Of a stretch of DNA of 41,414 bases, positions 9,408 to 20,724 are shown piece after piece. Below the pieces are notes generated by a model. That model ran no database searches. It had not been told where the DNA came from and was given only the letters and a program-made list of their open reading frames with translations. A program made the translations under genes and the position numbers. The stretch lies in the NCBI GenBank assembly GCA_013002045.1, contig JABDKV010000120.1, positions 1-41,414 on the forward strand, given 5' to 3'. This DNA comes from Gammaproteobacteria bacterium (lineage in GTDB: Bacteria; Pseudomonadota; Gammaproteobacteria; Steroidobacterales; JABDKV01). Each line of letters starts with the position of its first letter. Within the stretch, counting starts at the first letter, position 1.

Positions 9408-12400
9408 CTAGGCTTTGCCGTAGCCACCGCCACCTGGCGTCTCGATGATCAGGCGATCCCCACTGCCGACATCGACGCGAGCTACGCCGGCGAGGGTTTC
9501 TCGTGTGCCGTCAGCCCGCAGCACGGTGTTGCGCCCGGTTGCACCGGCGCCGCCACCGGCGATACCAAAGGGTGCAACCCGTCGATGCCCCGACAACAAT
9601 GACACCTCCATCGGCTCGCCAAACAGTATTTCGCGCACCACGCCGTCACCACCGCAACGGGCGCCATGCCCACCCGAATCGTAGCGAATGGCGAAAGACT
9701 CGATGCGTACCGGGTAGCGACGCTCCAAAACTTCGACATCGGTTAGCCTGGAATTGGTCATGTGGCTGTGCACCGCCGCGGTACCGTCAAAGTCAGGCCC
9801 GGCTCCTGTGCCGCCACAGATAGTCTCGTAATACTGGTAGCGCTCGTTACCGAAGCTGAGGTTGTTCATCGTGCCCTGGGCGCCGGCCATGACTGCGAGT
9901 GCGCCGTAGAGCGCGTTGGTAATGCACTGCGATGTTTCGACGTTGCCGGCCACGACAGCTGCGGGCGGTTGTGGATCGAGCAGGCTCCCCGACGGGATAC
10001 GCAACTCGATATGACGCATGCAACCTTCGTTCATCGGTATCGGGTCGTCTACCAGCGTGCGGAAGACATACAAAACGGCGGCGCGGCACACCGGACGCGG
10101 TGCATTGAAATTGTTATCCGCCTGGGGCGAGGTGCCGGTGAAGTCGACGATGGCGACACCGCGGTTGCGGTCAATCCGGACATCGACCTCGATCGCGAGG
10201 TCATTGTCGAGTGGATAACGGAAGTGGCCATCATTCAGCCGTGCGATCACCCGCTGCACAGACAGCGCGGCGTTATCCTGCACGTGTTGCATGTAGGCGA
10301 TGACGGTATCGAGTCCGAAATGCCCGATCATTTGCCGGATTTCGGCGATACCACAATGGTTGGCGGCAACCTGGGCCTGCAGGTCGGCGATATTCTGCTC
10401 CGGATTGCGCGCCGGCCACTGCGTAGCGGCGAGGCGCTCACGCAACTGCGACTCACGCAGGCGACCCTCGCGTACCAGCAGGAAGTTGTCGAACACGATG
10501 CCCTCCTGCTCGATGCGGGTGCTGTGCGCAGGCATGGAACCGGGGGTAATACCGCCGATATCGGCGTGATGACCGCGCGAGGCGACGTAGAACAATGGCT
10601 TTTCGTGCTCATCGATGTGCACCGGTGAGATGACTGTCAGGTCGGGCAGGTGGGTGCCGCCGTGATAGGGGGCGTTAACCAGGTAGACATCTCCGCGACG
10701 GACTTCTGCGTTGCCGTCAATTACCGCGCGTACGCTTTCGCCCATCGAGCCCAGGTGCACAGGCATGTGCGGGGCGTTGGCGACCAGGTGACCGTTGCCG
10801 TCGAATACAGCACAGGAAAAATCGAGACGTTCCTTGATATTGACTGACTGCGCCGTGTTGGCCAGCACCACGCCCATGCGCTCGGCAATATGCATGTACA
10901 GGTTGTTGAAGATTTCGAGCAGAACCGGATCGGCATTGGTCGTTCCGGCCGCCACCAACCTGCGCTCGGTTACGCGACGCAGCAGCAACACATCGTCATC
11001 TGTGAGCGTCGCCTGCCAGCCTGGTTCGATGACCGTCGTGCTGATGGTATCGAATACAACGGCCGGGCCGTCGATGATGCTGTCGCTGGTAAGAGAGTGA
11101 CGCGCATGGAAAGGCGTGGATTGCATGCGCCCGCCAAACCAGGCGTCATACCTGGTTGGCCCGGTAGCGGGGTCGCGGCTGGTTGAAACCGTTGCCAATC
11201 CACTATCGTTGCGCCCGCATCCCTCAGACTGCAGCACGGCAACGACTATGTCGCGATCGGTCTGATCGAAGCCAAATTGCTGACGATGAATCGTGGCCAG
11301 TGTCCTGATCATGTCCTCGGCCGCACCCAGCGGAACGGGAAAACTGGTATCGGTGCCGGCGTAGCGCAGCAGCACACGGTGGTCGACCTGACGACGCGAC
11401 TTTACGACACCTTCGGCTTCGAGTTGCGTCGCAATGGCTTGCTCATGCTCATCCACGTATCTCTGCAAATCCTGCAGTACCGAATCGGTAAGGCGTTGTT
11501 CGATACTGCGCTCACGCAACACCAGCGTATTGGCCAGCCCAATCCCGTAAGCGGACAAGACACCGGCCAGGGGGTGAATCATGACGGTCCCGATGCCAAT
11601 TGCATCGGCTACCGCGCAGGCATGCTGTCCACCGGCCCCGCCAAAGCAATTGAGCGCAAACTGCTGGATATCATGGCCACGCTGTACCGATATCTTGCGT
11701 ATCGCAGCTGCCATTTTTTGCACCGCTATTTCGATAAAACCGGTGGCCAGGGAAAAAGCGTCGTAAGCGGTTGCCGTCGTCTCGTTGACCTTGTTCGCAA
11801 GACTGTCGAAGCCGCGGCTAACCGCTGCTGTCTGCAGAGGCTGGTTACCGTCTGCGCCGAATACGGCCGGAAAACAGTTCGGCTGCAAGCGGCCGAGCAT
11901 GACGTTGGCATCGGTAACGGTAAGTGGTCCGTTATTGCCATAGCAGGCGGGGCCCGGGTTGGCGCCGGCAGAGCCTGGACCAACTTGCAGTCGGCCATCG
12001 GCAAAGCGCAGCACCGACCCGCCGCCGGCGGCGATGGTATTGATTTTCATCATCGGGGCGCGGATACGGACGCCGGCTACGACATTCTCCAGTTCGCGTT
12101 CGTACTCGCCGGCGAACAAGGCAACATCGGTGGAGGTCCCGCCCATGTCAAATCCTATAACGCGCTCGATCCCGACAGCAGCGGCACTGTGCGCCATCCC
12201 GACCACCCCACCAGCCGGCCCGGACAGAATCGCATCTTTGCCACGAAAGTACTGCGCGGCTGTCAGCCCGCCATTGCTTTGCATGAATTGCAGGCGACGC
12301 GGATCTTCGAGACCGAGGGCGTCGGTGACGCTGCCGACATAGCGGTCGAGCAACGGTGACAGGTAGGCATCGGCCACCGTGGTATCGCCGCGCGCAACCA

Positions 12401-13013
12401 GTCGAATCAGCGGGCTGGTCTGGTGCGAAACCGAGACCTGTTCAAAGCCGACGTCGCGGGCGATCGTCGCGGCCAGAATTTCATGTTGTGGATGGGCCCA
12501 GGCGTGCACGAAACAAATGGCGATGGCACGGTAGCCGCGTCCATGCAAGGCGCTGAGCTGCTGTTGCAGGCTATCGCTGTCCAGCGGCACAGCGATCTCA
12601 CCGTCGGCCGTGAGCCGCTCCTGTGCTTCGACCACTTCGCTGTGCAACAGCGCCGGCAGGATAATTTCGCGCGCGAATATATCGGGCCGATCCTGGTAGG
12701 CGATGCGTAATGCATCGGCGAAACCGGCGGTGATAACCAGCACCGTTGCTTCGCCGTCACGTTCGAGCAGTGCATTTGTGGCCACCGTGGTACCCATGCG
12801 CACCATGTCGATGGACGAACCCGGTATTTGCTGTTCCGGGCGCAAGCCAAGCATACGACGAATTCCCTCGATGGCCGCATCCGGATACTGGCGAGGATTA
12901 TCCGAAAGCAACTTGGTGCAATGCAGTCTGCCACCCGGTTCACGCGCGACGATATCGGTAAAAGTGCCACCCCGATCGATCCAGAATTGCCAGCGCTTGG
13001 CTTCGTGCTTCAC
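9408..13013 (-). CDS. 5-oxoprolinase, ATP-hydrolysing (hydantoinase A and hydantoinase B domains fused in one chain)
   Basis: N-terminus [67 protein letters not shown]-terminal HyuB half [61 protein letters not shown], ending [10 protein letters not shown]. Confidence 0.95.
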   Translation of the reverse strand: MKHEAKRWQFWIDRGGTFTDIVAREPGGRLHCTKLLSDNPRQYPDAAIEGIRRMLGLRPEQQIPGSSIDMVRMGTTVATNALLERDGEATVLVITAGFADALRIAYQDRPDIFAREIILPALLHSEVVEAQERLTADGEIAVPLDSDSLQQQLSALHGRGYRAIAICFVHAWAHPQHEILAATIARDVGFEQVSVSHQTSPLIRLVARGDTTVADAYLSPLLDRYVGSVTDALGLEDPRRLQFMQSNGGLTAAQYFRGKDAILSGPAGGVVGMAHSAAAVGIERVIGFDMGGTSTDVALFAGEYERELENVVAGVRIRAPMMKINTIAAGGGSVLRFADGRLQVGPGSAGANPGPACYGNNGPLTVTDANVMLGRLQPNCFPAVFGADGNQPLQTAAVSRGFDSLANKVNETTATAYDAFSLATGFIEIAVQKMAAAIRKISVQRGHDIQQFALNCFGGAGGQHACAVADAIGIGTVMIHPLAGVLSAYGIGLANTLVLRERSIEQRLTDSVLQDLQRYVDEHEQAIATQLEAEGVVKSRRQVDHRVLLRYAGTDTSFPVPLGAAEDMIRTLATIHRQQFGFDQTDRDIVVAVLQSEGCGRNDSGLATVSTSRDPATGPTRYDAWFGGRMQSTPFHARHSLTSDSIIDGPAVVFDTISTTVIEPGWQATLTDDDVLLLRRVTERRLVAAGTTNADPVLLEIFNNLYMHIAERMGVVLANTAQSVNIKERLDFSCAVFDGNGHLVANAPHMPVHLGSMGESVRAVIDGNAEVRRGDVYLVNAPYHGGTHLPDLTVISPVHIDEHEKPLFYVASRGHHADIGGITPGSMPAHSTRIEQEGIVFDNFLLVREGRLRESQLRERLAATQWPARNPEQNIADLQAQVAANHCGIAEIRQMIGHFGLDTVIAYMQHVQDNAALSVQRVIARLNDGHFRYPLDNDLAIEVDVRIDRNRGVAIVDFTGTSPQADNNFNAPRPVCRAAVLYVFRTLVDDPIPMNEGCMRHIELRIPSGSLLDPQPPAAVVAGNVETSQCITNALYGALAVMAGAQGTMNNLSFGNERYQYYETICGGTGAGPDFDGTAAVHSHMTNSRLTDVEVLERRYPVRIESFAIRYDSGGHGARCGGDGVVREILFGEPMEVSLLSGHRRVAPFGIAGGGAGATGRNTVLRADGTRETLAGVARVDVGSGDRLIIETPGGGGYGKA

Positions 13014-13070
13014 TACCCGACCGTAAACTGCACGTGCCGGGCAATCAAGCGATCTGCTATCGTCGTCGTT

Positions 13071-14471
13071 GTGAATCGCGAAGCCGCCATACTTGCCACG
13101 CTGGTCGTCTATAAGGTCTTACTCGTTCTGATAGGGCTGTGGGCGCAACGGCGCACCCGGGACAACAGTGATTTCTTTCTCGGTGGTCGCGGTCTGGGCC
13201 CACTGGTCGCAGCAATCAGCTCCTCGGCCAGCTCTTCGTCGGCCTGGACCTTGCTCGGTGTAAGTGGCGCAGCCTATGCCTGGGGTGTGTCGGCCCTGTG
13301 GCTGTTTCCCGCGACCGTGTCGGGCTTTCTCATTAACTGGTTATGGGTGGCGCCCAGGTTAATGCCGGCGGCGCGCGCAAGCGGCGCACTAACCCTGCCG
13401 GAATTCATAGCCGGTGACGGGGCGATGACGGCAACCATCCTGCGTGTCTGTAGCGCAATCGTCGTTTTCTCGTTTCTTTTCTATATTGCGGCGCAGTTCC
13501 AGGCTGCCGGAGATGCGTTTTCGACTACCTTCGGCCTCGACATGCGCACCTCGATTGCGATCGGTGCCGCTATCGTCCTGTTGTATACACTGCTCGGCGG
13601 GTTCTGGGCGGTCAGCGTTACCGATACGCTACAGGGACTGCTGATGGCATTGACGGCAGTAATGCTGCCGGTCGCGGCACTGCTGGCGGTAGGTGGACCC
13701 ACCGGCTTGCTGGCGGGGCTGGCACGAACCGAGGACCTCACTGCACTGGCACCAACCGGTGAATTCACCGGTGTTGCCGCGATATTCTTCGTGCTGGGCA
13801 CACTTGGCATCGGCCTGGGCTATCCCGGTCAGCCGCATGTCGTCAATCGTTTCATGGCGCTGAGGGATGAACGCGCCTTGCGCCAGGCGCAGCGGATTGC
13901 AATTGGCTGGGCACTGATTGTCTACACCGGGATGTTGTTGCTTGGCTTGTGTGCCCGGGTACTGGTCACGCAACTGGGCGATGGCGAACAGGTCTTTTTT
14001 GTCACTGCAGGGTCGCTGTTTCCGCCAGTCATCGCCGGGATCATGATCGCCGCAGTATTGTCGGCGATCATGTCGACTGCCGACAGCCAGTTGCTGGTGG
14101 CGTCGTCGTCGCTGACTCATGACCTCCATCGCGCGGCAGCAACCGATGCGCCGCTGCGCTTATCCCATACGCGTGTTGTTGTTGCGATTATCACACTGGC
14201 GGCGATGGGACTGGCCATTCTTGCTCCTGACACCATTTTCCAGCGCGTGTTATTTGCCTGGCATGCGATCGGGTCTGCATTCGGACCCGTTGTCGTGGTG
14301 CGACTGTTGGGGCGTGTCGTCGATTCGCGCTTTGTGCTGGCGTCGATCCTTAGCGGGTTTTTGTTGACAGTCGGTCTGCACTGGCTGCCCAACATGCCCG
14401 GTGATGCACTCGAGCGCCTGCTGCCGCTGGCGATCGCGTCGCTGATCGTCTGGCTCGGCTCACGTCGCTGA
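13071..14471 (+). CDS. Sodium:solute symporter (SSS family, PutP-like)
   Basis: [90 protein letters not shown] at 13071 is preferred over the long upstream ORF start (12828). Confidence 0.93.
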   Translation: MNREAAILATLVVYKVLLVLIGLWAQRRTRDNSDFFLGGRGLGPLVAAISSSASSSSAWTLLGVSGAAYAWGVSALWLFPATVSGFLINWLWVAPRLMPAARASGALTLPEFIAGDGAMTATILRVCSAIVVFSFLFYIAAQFQAAGDAFSTTFGLDMRTSIAIGAAIVLLYTLLGGFWAVSVTDTLQGLLMALTAVMLPVAALLAVGGPTGLLAGLARTEDLTALAPTGEFTGVAAIFFVLGTLGIGLGYPGQPHVVNRFMALRDERALRQAQRIAIGWALIVYTGMLLLGLCARVLVTQLGDGEQVFFVTAGSLFPPVIAGIMIAAVLSAIMSTADSQLLVASSSLTHDLHRAAATDAPLRLSHTRVVVAIITLAAMGLAILAPDTIFQRVLFAWHAIGSAFGPVVVVRLLGRVVDSRFVLASILSGFLLTVGLHWLPNMPGDALERLLPLAIASLIVWLGSRR

Positions 14472-14597
14472 GCACGATTCGCACGGGTTTTTGCATCTCA
14501 TCGGTGCAGGGCTAAGGAGAGTGTGAGGCGCATCACGGTGGATACGGACTGCGTGGCGCAGAATTAAAACATTCTGTTAAACACGAGCAGCCACCCT

Positions 14598-14828
14598 GTG
14601 AAAGTGCGCTCCGCGATAGAGATAGCAGACCGGCTAGTGGGCTGGAAAATGCTCGATGATGCGTCGGACGTGCTGCAGCGCTGTCTCGTGCAGCACCCGG
14701 CGCACCCGCAATTGCTGCAACGACTGGGCAGGATTCGCCTGGCCCAGGGTCGGCCGCAGGAAGCTGCGCCGCTGCTGGAGCAAGCGCTGGCCCATCACCG
14801 CATGATGGCCGAGACCCGCGGCGATTGA
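14598..14828 (+). CDS. Small TPR-like protein (76 aa)
   Basis: GTG start; LDDASDVLQRCLVQHPAHPQLLQRLGRIRLAQGRPQEAAPLLEQAL resembles a TPR unit and is clearly similar to the 31849..32103 product. Confidence 0.7.
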   Translation: MKVRSAIEIADRLVGWKMLDDASDVLQRCLVQHPAHPQLLQRLGRIRLAQGRPQEAAPLLEQALAHHRMMAETRGD

Positions 14829-14832
14829 GTTG

Positions 14833-16266
14833 TCAGCCCAGTCGGTAGACGGGCTCGTAGTCACCACCGTCGAGTTTCATTCGATTCTGCGCCACGAACG
14901 CGGCGAGTAAATCGTCGAGGGGTTCCATGATGGCCTTCTCGCCATCGAGAATAAACGGCCCATGTTCTTCGATCGCGGCAATGCCTTCGGCCTTGACGTT
15001 GCCGGCGACAATACCCGAGAACGCACGTCGGAGATCGGCGGCGAGCTTGTAGTCCTGGCGATCGCGGCTTAATTGCAGGCTGGCCATGTTGGCGTGCGTT
15101 GGTTCGAAGGGTTTTTGGAACTCCGGTTCGATACGCAGCCGCCAGTTGAAATAGTAAGCGTCGCTGGTGGCGCGACGATAGCGTTGCACTTCAACCATGC
15201 CTTCGCGCATGCGGCGAGCCACGGTAATCGGATCATCGATCACGATTTCGTAAAGTGCGCGCGCCTCGTCACCGAGAGTGGCGCCGATGAAGTCGTCGAG
15301 GCGTCTGAAATAACTTTCGGCGCTGGCTGGGCCGGTGAAAACCAGGGGCAGTGGCATTTCCCGGTTTTCCGGATGCAGCAGAATGCCCAGCAGGTACAGA
15401 ATTTCTTCGGCGGTACCGACACCACCCGGAAAGACAACAATCGCGTGGCCGGCGCGGACAAAGGCTTCGAGGCGCTTCTCGATGTCTGGCAGGATCACCA
15501 GGTGATTGACAATCGGGTTGGGAGATTCGGCGGCGATTATGCCGGGTTCGGAAATGCCGATGTAGCGTCCACTCTTGAGTCGTTGCTTGGCATGACCGAT
15601 GTTGGCGCCTTTCATCGGGCCCTTCATCGCCCCGGGCCCACAACCGGTGATGACACTGAGCCCACGCAAGCCCATCTCGTAGCCGACGTCCTTGGTGTAG
15701 TCGTACTCGTGACGGCTGATCGAGTGACCGCCCCAGCAGACGACGAGGTTGGGTGTCGTACGCAGTTTCAGGATGCCGGCGTTGCGCAGGATATGAAAAA
15801 CTGCGTTGGTCACGCCGGCAGACTCATTCAGGTCAAAACGGTCACCGTGTAGTTCGCGGTTGATGTAGAGCACATCGCGCAGTACAGCAAACAGGTGTTC
15901 CTGGATGCCCTTGATCATCTTGCCATCGACAAACGCACCGCGCGGCGCATTTGTCAGTCGCAGCTTGAGGCCGCGTTCCTGCTGTATGACTTCGATGTCG
16001 AAATTGCGGTGCCGTTCGAGCACGACCCTGGCATCGTCGATATCGATACCGCAGTTGAGCACGGCGAGGGCACAGCGACGAAAAATTTCGTACAGCCCAT
16101 CCCGATCCGAGCCGCGTAATTCATTGACCTCCTGCTGCGACAGCAACTCGAGGCTACCTACAGGGCGTACCGAGGTATTAACGCCCTCGTAAGCTTCACC
16201 CAGTTCGCAACGGCGGTGCGCGGCTCGTTCTTCGTCGGAAGCGTCTGCAACAGGATTGTTTATCAT
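14833..16266 (-). CDS. ppnN: Pyrimidine/purine nucleotide 5'-monophosphate nucleosidase, LOG family (PpnN/YgdH-like)
   Basis: VVCWGGHSISRHEYDYTKDVGYEMGLRGLSVITGCGPGAMKGPMKGANIGHAKQR; VVFPGGVGTAEEILYLLGILLHPEN; long YgdH-type N-terminal domain. Confidence 0.92.
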   Translation of the reverse strand: MINNPVADASDEERAAHRRCELGEAYEGVNTSVRPVGSLELLSQQEVNELRGSDRDGLYEIFRRCALAVLNCGIDIDDARVVLERHRNFDIEVIQQERGLKLRLTNAPRGAFVDGKMIKGIQEHLFAVLRDVLYINRELHGDRFDLNESAGVTNAVFHILRNAGILKLRTTPNLVVCWGGHSISRHEYDYTKDVGYEMGLRGLSVITGCGPGAMKGPMKGANIGHAKQRLKSGRYIGISEPGIIAAESPNPIVNHLVILPDIEKRLEAFVRAGHAIVVFPGGVGTAEEILYLLGILLHPENREMPLPLVFTGPASAESYFRRLDDFIGATLGDEARALYEIVIDDPITVARRMREGMVEVQRYRRATSDAYYFNWRLRIEPEFQKPFEPTHANMASLQLSRDRQDYKLAADLRRAFSGIVAGNVKAEGIAAIEEHGPFILDGEKAIMEPLDDLLAAFVAQNRMKLDGGDYEPVYRLG

Positions 16267-17162
16267 CAGATTCGGTCTGAATAGCGTTCGAAGCAGGTTA
16301 TCTTATCGATCGGCAGGTCGATGTCACGTTTATATATCTCAGAAACGAGAAATTCTTTCTCTTCGGCACAGCGTTGCTGGTCACAATCGAGGTACCAGGC
16401 CTTGGCGCGTCCGTCGTCACCGGCGTTCCAGCGATAGCCACGGCTCTTGAGCAGGCTACGGGCCTCGAAGGGCGCACTGACCGCCCACAGGCGGTAAGTC
16501 GTCAGTCGCGCGCTATCGAGCAGGGTTGCCAGCACCGGCCGCCCCGAAACCGGCAGGGTTTGCGCCAGCAGGTGGATGCCGGCGATACAGTCCTCACCGG
16601 CGCGATGACCGTCATAGAACACGCCAAAGCGATAAGCGATAAATTCCTGTTTGGCACTCTCCATATCCTCGTCGCGCCAAGGTATCTCGCGCATTGAGCA
16701 GGCCCAGGCCTTTTGCGTGAAGAACTCAAAGCGGGCTTCGACGAAACGTCGGTCGAATCCGGCATTGTGCGCCACTATCAGCTGTGCCGGCTCGACCAGG
16801 CGGGCGACCTCGTCCGCGTCGATGTGTTGCCCGGCAACATCCTGATCACGAATACCGGTCAGTTTCGTTATCGCTTCAGGGATCGGTTGCCCAGGATCGT
16901 CATAGGCGTCATAGCCATCGCCGACAGAACAAACCAGGCCGTCGGTGGTAAATTCGAACGGCACCATGGCCAACTCGATGATTGCGTCGCTGTGGTGATC
17001 GAGACCGGTGGTCTCAACATCAAGAAACAAGCCCTTGCGTAGCATCGAGCGGTCTTCGGGGTCGGGGCGGTAGCGCCGGCGGCTGGTCAGTCGTCGCAAT
17101 ACCCGATAGTCGGCGTGTTGTTCGAGGCGCCGCGCCAGTTCTTCTAATTCATGTTTATTCAT
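16266..17162 (-). CDS. 3'-5' exonuclease, DnaQ/RNase T-like (DEDD) fold
   Basis: GLFLDVETTGLDHHSDAIIELAMVPFEF (ExoI DxE motif), IVAHNAGFDRRFVE (ExoII), HRAGEDCIAGIHLL (ExoIII). ATG at 17162 (MNKHELEELARRLEQHADYR) preferred over 17237. Confidence 0.85.
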   Translation of the reverse strand: MNKHELEELARRLEQHADYRVLRRLTSRRRYRPDPEDRSMLRKGLFLDVETTGLDHHSDAIIELAMVPFEFTTDGLVCSVGDGYDAYDDPGQPIPEAITKLTGIRDQDVAGQHIDADEVARLVEPAQLIVAHNAGFDRRFVEARFEFFTQKAWACSMREIPWRDEDMESAKQEFIAYRFGVFYDGHRAGEDCIAGIHLLAQTLPVSGRPVLATLLDSARLTTYRLWAVSAPFEARSLLKSRGYRWNAGDDGRAKAWYLDCDQQRCAEEKEFLVSEIYKRDIDLPIDKITCFERYSDRI

Positions 17163-17254
17163 GATGTCTGCATTGCAAAGAGTAACATTAACCCGTTGTG
17201 AAGAATGGACGGGCGCGCTAGTCTGGCTGTTGCCCAACCGCGAAAGAGGACCCT

Positions 17255-17635
17255 ATGCTCGATTGGACATCTCCCGATTTCTGGATCGTTGCCTGCGCCG
17301 GGCTTGCTGTCGGCGTTTTTGTTGGCTGGCTGATTACCAGTCTTAGCTATCGGCGTAGCAACAGCGGCCAGACCGCTGCACAGTTACGTGAGGAAATGGA
17401 TACTTATCGGGCCGAAGTCAACAGTCATTTTGCGCGTACCGCTGATTTGTTCAAGGAAACCACGGAAAAATACCGTGACCTGTATGAACACCTGTCTGGA
17501 GGGGCGCAGGATCTGTGCCAGGATCTGCCAGATAAAACCCGGGTCGAGTTTCGTCCCGGACGGCTGCTGGCGCAGCAAGCCAGCGAAACCGAAGCCGAGA
17601 CTGAAGTACGCGAACCACCCCGTACAGGTCCCTGA
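17255..17635 (+). CDS. zapG: YhcB/ZapG family (DUF1043) cell-envelope/division protein
   Basis: N-terminal TM (FWIVACAGLAVGVFVGWLI) then YRAEVNSHFARTADLFKETTEKYRDLYEHLSGGAQDLC, characteristic of YhcB/DUF1043. Confidence 0.88.
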   Translation: MLDWTSPDFWIVACAGLAVGVFVGWLITSLSYRRSNSGQTAAQLREEMDTYRAEVNSHFARTADLFKETTEKYRDLYEHLSGGAQDLCQDLPDKTRVEFRPGRLLAQQASETEAETEVREPPRTGP

Positions 17636-17636
17636 G

Positions 17637-18686
17637 TCAGGCGCGATCCAGCGCCTGTACCGGCGTTTCGAAGTAGCGATGAAACGGGGCCGGCAACTCG
17701 TGATAGTCGCTGCCGGCGCCGGCCAGCGGCCGGGCGTTGTAGGTGTGCCAGTACAGGATCGTACGATCATCCCGTTGCTGCTCCAGATCGCTCAGCAAGG
17801 CTGCCATGGTCTTGCCGGTATAGGTGCCCTCGAGTTTTAGCTGTTCATCGTCGAATAACCGTTTTTTTGCTGCCATGCCGGCCTGCGTGAAAACGGCGTA
17901 CTGCTGACCGTACTGGTCATGGCGGATACGCGGGGCCAACGGTCTTAGCAATGGAAACCCGGGGTCCAGCTGGTGCAGCAGCCGGTTGGTCGAGGCAAAC
18001 AAGGCGATAAACTTTTCGCTATTGGCAATGTCGGGTCGAACGACACGCACCGGCACCACTTCGGTATCGACCCCGGCTGCAGCCAGGCCCAGGCTAATAC
18101 CGGCCGCGGTACCCATAGTGCCAAGGGCGACATAGATCCTGTCCGGTAAGGGCAGCAGACCCGCCCTGACCTGTGACAGTAGCTCAAACGCGGCGCTGAC
18201 GAAGCCGACAGTGCCGAGTGGCGAGGACCCACCACCCGGTATCTCGTACAGCCCGGCACCGAGTTCGCGACGCAATCGCGCTGCATGTTGGTGGGCCTCA
18301 TCGTCGTTGGCACAAGGTACCAGCTGTGCTCCGGTGGCCAGGCTGGCTAACAGGTTTTGCGCGACGTAGTGCGCGTTGGTTTGCGGCGTCAGCAGGTTAT
18401 AGCAGTCAAAGCCCAGTTGCGCGGCATAGGTCGCGGTAGCCAGTGCGTGGTTCGATCCGGCTACACCATAGGTCATGACGGATGTGCAGCCTCGTGCCCG
18501 TGCATCGGCGAACAGATGCTCGAGTTTACGCAGTTTGTTGCCGCCGTAAGATTCGCCGCAGTAGCCATCGTGCTTGACGAAGACGTTGTGACCCAGCGAT
18601 GCAAGTCGGGTGACGGGCGAAGGCCAGTGCCCCAGTGGCAAATGTGGCAGCGCCGCGGCAAGTGCAGGATAGTGTTGGTCTAGCAC
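17637..18686 (-). CDS. 1-aminocyclopropane-1-carboxylate deaminase / D-cysteine desulfhydrase family PLP enzyme
   Basis: VFVKHDGYCGESYGGNKLRKLEHLFADARARG (PLP Lys GGNKLRKLE); YGVAGSNHALATATYAAQLG; YVALGTMGTAAGISLGLAAAG. Confidence 0.88.
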   Translation of the reverse strand: MLDQHYPALAAALPHLPLGHWPSPVTRLASLGHNVFVKHDGYCGESYGGNKLRKLEHLFADARARGCTSVMTYGVAGSNHALATATYAAQLGFDCYNLLTPQTNAHYVAQNLLASLATGAQLVPCANDDEAHQHAARLRRELGAGLYEIPGGGSSPLGTVGFVSAAFELLSQVRAGLLPLPDRIYVALGTMGTAAGISLGLAAAGVDTEVVPVRVVRPDIANSEKFIALFASTNRLLHQLDPGFPLLRPLAPRIRHDQYGQQYAVFTQAGMAAKKRLFDDEQLKLEGTYTGKTMAALLSDLEQQRDDRTILYWHTYNARPLAGAGSDYHELPAPFHRYFETPVQALDRA

Positions 18687-18745
18687 ACAGCGAGCATAGC
18701 ATTGCGCCCGGTGTTATCTTCGTCGCCTTTGCGGGGAGTATTCAG

Positions 18746-19816
18746 GTGAAAATTGCGGTTGTCGGAGGAGGCTATGCCGGCCTGGCCTGCATAATGGAAT
18801 TGCGACGGCGGCTGCAGAACGCCACGATTCACCTCTACGATCCGCGCGTTCGGCACCTCAAGATCACTCATCTCCATGAGACCCTGCGACATCCGAGATC
18901 ACGCTTTGAAGTGCCCTTCGATGACCTGGCGTCGCGACTCGATTTTGAGCACCGGCCGGCAGCGGTAGATTTCAGTGACGGTGTTGCCTCGGTGGCGGGC
19001 GCGGCATTCGACTACGACTACATCGCTGTCACTACAGGGTCCCAATCGCTGCCGCTGCCACGCGGTGCGGAGGCCTACACGATAGAAGATTTTGCCAGCG
19101 GCGATGGTCGTCAGATCGTCGATGCGTTTGTGGAAGACTCGACACGACCGCGGGTAGCGACCGTCGTCGGTGGTGGTGCGACCGGCGTTCAGTTCGCGTT
19201 CGAATTACAGGCCCGGTTGCGCGATGCCGGTGCCGGGACGACGATCCAGATGCTCGACCAGGGTAGTCGACCAGTACCGGATCAGCCCGTGGAAGTCAGC
19301 GACTATGTCCGCGACCGCCTCGAAGACTGTGGAATCGAGTACTGCCCGGACAGCAGGTACTGCGACGCCAGTGGCTACGAGCTCATTGTGGAGCGCGGCC
19401 ACGAGACTTGTCAGCTGCAATCGGGACTGACGCTGCTGTGCGCCGGTGCGCGGCCAGCGCCACAGGCATTTTCCACTGACAGCACGGGACGGGTCGATGG
19501 CAGCGACAACATGTTTGCCGCCGGTGACTGCGCCACTTATACGACCCGGGCGGACGATTTCATGACGGCACAGGTTGCGGTCAGGCAGGGCAAGCTGATC
19601 GCAACCAATATCGACAGGGTGTCGCGTGATGTCGAGCCGCTCGACTACTCGTTCTGTGAACTCGGCTACGTTGTCAGCCTGGGCGCGCTCGATGCTGCTG
19701 GCTGGATCCTGAGCAGGACGCAGCCGCTAACCGGAACACCCGCATTCGCCGTGAAAGGCGCGGTGGAGGCGCAGTATGACCTGTTCGTGGCCGGGCTCGA
19801 CACCTATATAGTCTGA
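18746..19816 (+). CDS. NAD(P)/FAD-dependent oxidoreductase (NDH-2-like pyridine nucleotide-disulfide oxidoreductase fold)
   Basis: GTG start; KIAVVGGGYAGLACIMELRRR (dinucleotide binding), VATVVGGGATGVQFAFELQARL, NMFAAGDCATY. Confidence 0.88.
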   Translation: MKIAVVGGGYAGLACIMELRRRLQNATIHLYDPRVRHLKITHLHETLRHPRSRFEVPFDDLASRLDFEHRPAAVDFSDGVASVAGAAFDYDYIAVTTGSQSLPLPRGAEAYTIEDFASGDGRQIVDAFVEDSTRPRVATVVGGGATGVQFAFELQARLRDAGAGTTIQMLDQGSRPVPDQPVEVSDYVRDRLEDCGIEYCPDSRYCDASGYELIVERGHETCQLQSGLTLLCAGARPAPQAFSTDSTGRVDGSDNMFAAGDCATYTTRADDFMTAQVAVRQGKLIATNIDRVSRDVEPLDYSFCELGYVVSLGALDAAGWILSRTQPLTGTPAFAVKGAVEAQYDLFVAGLDTYIV

Positions 19817-19819
19817 GCG

Positions 19820-20569
19820 TCAGTGTCCGGCCTTGCCCTGGGCGGCTACGGCGGCGGCTTTGCGCCGGATCTCTTCTGCATCGCCGAGATAGCCCTTCTC
19901 GATGACCTGGAGGTCGTCATCGAGCGTATACACCAGCGGTACGCCGGTGGGGATATTCAGGCCGACGATTTCATCGTCGGGTATATCGTCGAGATGCTTG
20001 ACCAGCGCTCGCAGGCTGTTGCCGTGTGCGGCAATCAGAACCTGTTTGCCGCTGTGTATGACCGGTGCAATGGTCTGTCGCCAGTACGGCAGCATGCGGG
20101 CAACAACGTCGGCCAGGCACTCGGACTCCGGTAACTCTGTATCAGTGAGGCTGGCGTAGCGCTCCTCGTGGCGCGGGTGGCGCGGATCGTCGCTTTGCAA
20201 AGCCGGTGGTCGCACATCGTAGGAGCGACGCCATATATGCACCTGGTCTTCACCATGCTCGGCCGCTGTCTCAGACTTGTTCAGCCCCTGCAATGCACCG
20301 TAGTGGCGTTCATTGAGACGCCAGTCGCGCTGCACCGGTACCCACATCCGGTCCATCTCGTCCATAGCAATCCACAGGGTCCGGATCGCGCGCTTGAGGT
20401 ATGACGTAAACGCGATATCGAAGTGCAGTCCGGCCTCGCCAAGCAGGCGACCGGCTTCGCGGGCTTCGGCATGCCCCTGTTCAGTCAGGTCGACATCGGT
20501 CCATCCGGTGAAGCGGTTTTCCTTGTTCCAGGCGCTCTGGCCGTGACGCAGCAGGATCAGTTTGTGCAT
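19820..20569 (-). CDS. gpmA: 2,3-bisphosphoglycerate-dependent phosphoglycerate mutase
   Basis: [93 protein letters not shown]. Confidence 0.97.
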   Translation of the reverse strand: MHKLILLRHGQSAWNKENRFTGWTDVDLTEQGHAEAREAGRLLGEAGLHFDIAFTSYLKRAIRTLWIAMDEMDRMWVPVQRDWRLNERHYGALQGLNKSETAAEHGEDQVHIWRRSYDVRPPALQSDDPRHPRHEERYASLTDTELPESECLADVVARMLPYWRQTIAPVIHSGKQVLIAAHGNSLRALVKHLDDIPDDEIVGLNIPTGVPLVYTLDDDLQVIEKGYLGDAEEIRRKAAAVAAQGKAGH

Positions 20570-20600
20570 AGCTCGAATCCGTCAGTGGGTTGGCGCCGCT

Positions 20601-20606
20601 ATTGTA
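20601..20606 (-). promoter_or_regulatory. Putative -10 element (TACAAT) for gpmA
   Basis: attgta on plus = TACAAT on minus, about 31 nt upstream of the gpmA start codon. Confidence 0.4.
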
Positions 20607-20688
20607 CATGCGCCGCCCGGCTCGCTGGTTAAAACGGCGCCGGCAAGGTCATGCCACACTCAGCGGGCGAACAGGCCGGGCGCTCGGG

Positions 20689-20694
20689 TATACT
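20689..20694 (+). promoter_or_regulatory. Putative -10 element (TATACT) for the saccharopine-dehydrogenase-like gene
   Basis: GGGTATACTCGCGCGG, 30 nt upstream of ATG 20725. Confidence 0.4.
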
Positions 20695-20724
20695 CGCGCG
20701 GCTCAACAAGCCGAAGGAATCAAG

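Noticed and set aside
9762-12359. 288-aa (9762..10628) and 360-aa (11277..12359) plus-strand ORFs inside the oxoprolinase
   Set aside because: Antisense shadows of an intact 1201-aa oxoprolinase with conserved motifs throughout; no domain of their own.
12828-13070. N-terminal extension of the SSS symporter ORF
   Set aside because: It would overlap the oxoprolinase N-terminus antisense; GTG 13071 gives a normal SSS N-terminus.
15073-15852. 259-aa plus-strand ORF opposite ppnN
   Set aside because: Shadow ORF; the minus-strand product has clear LOG/PpnN motifs.
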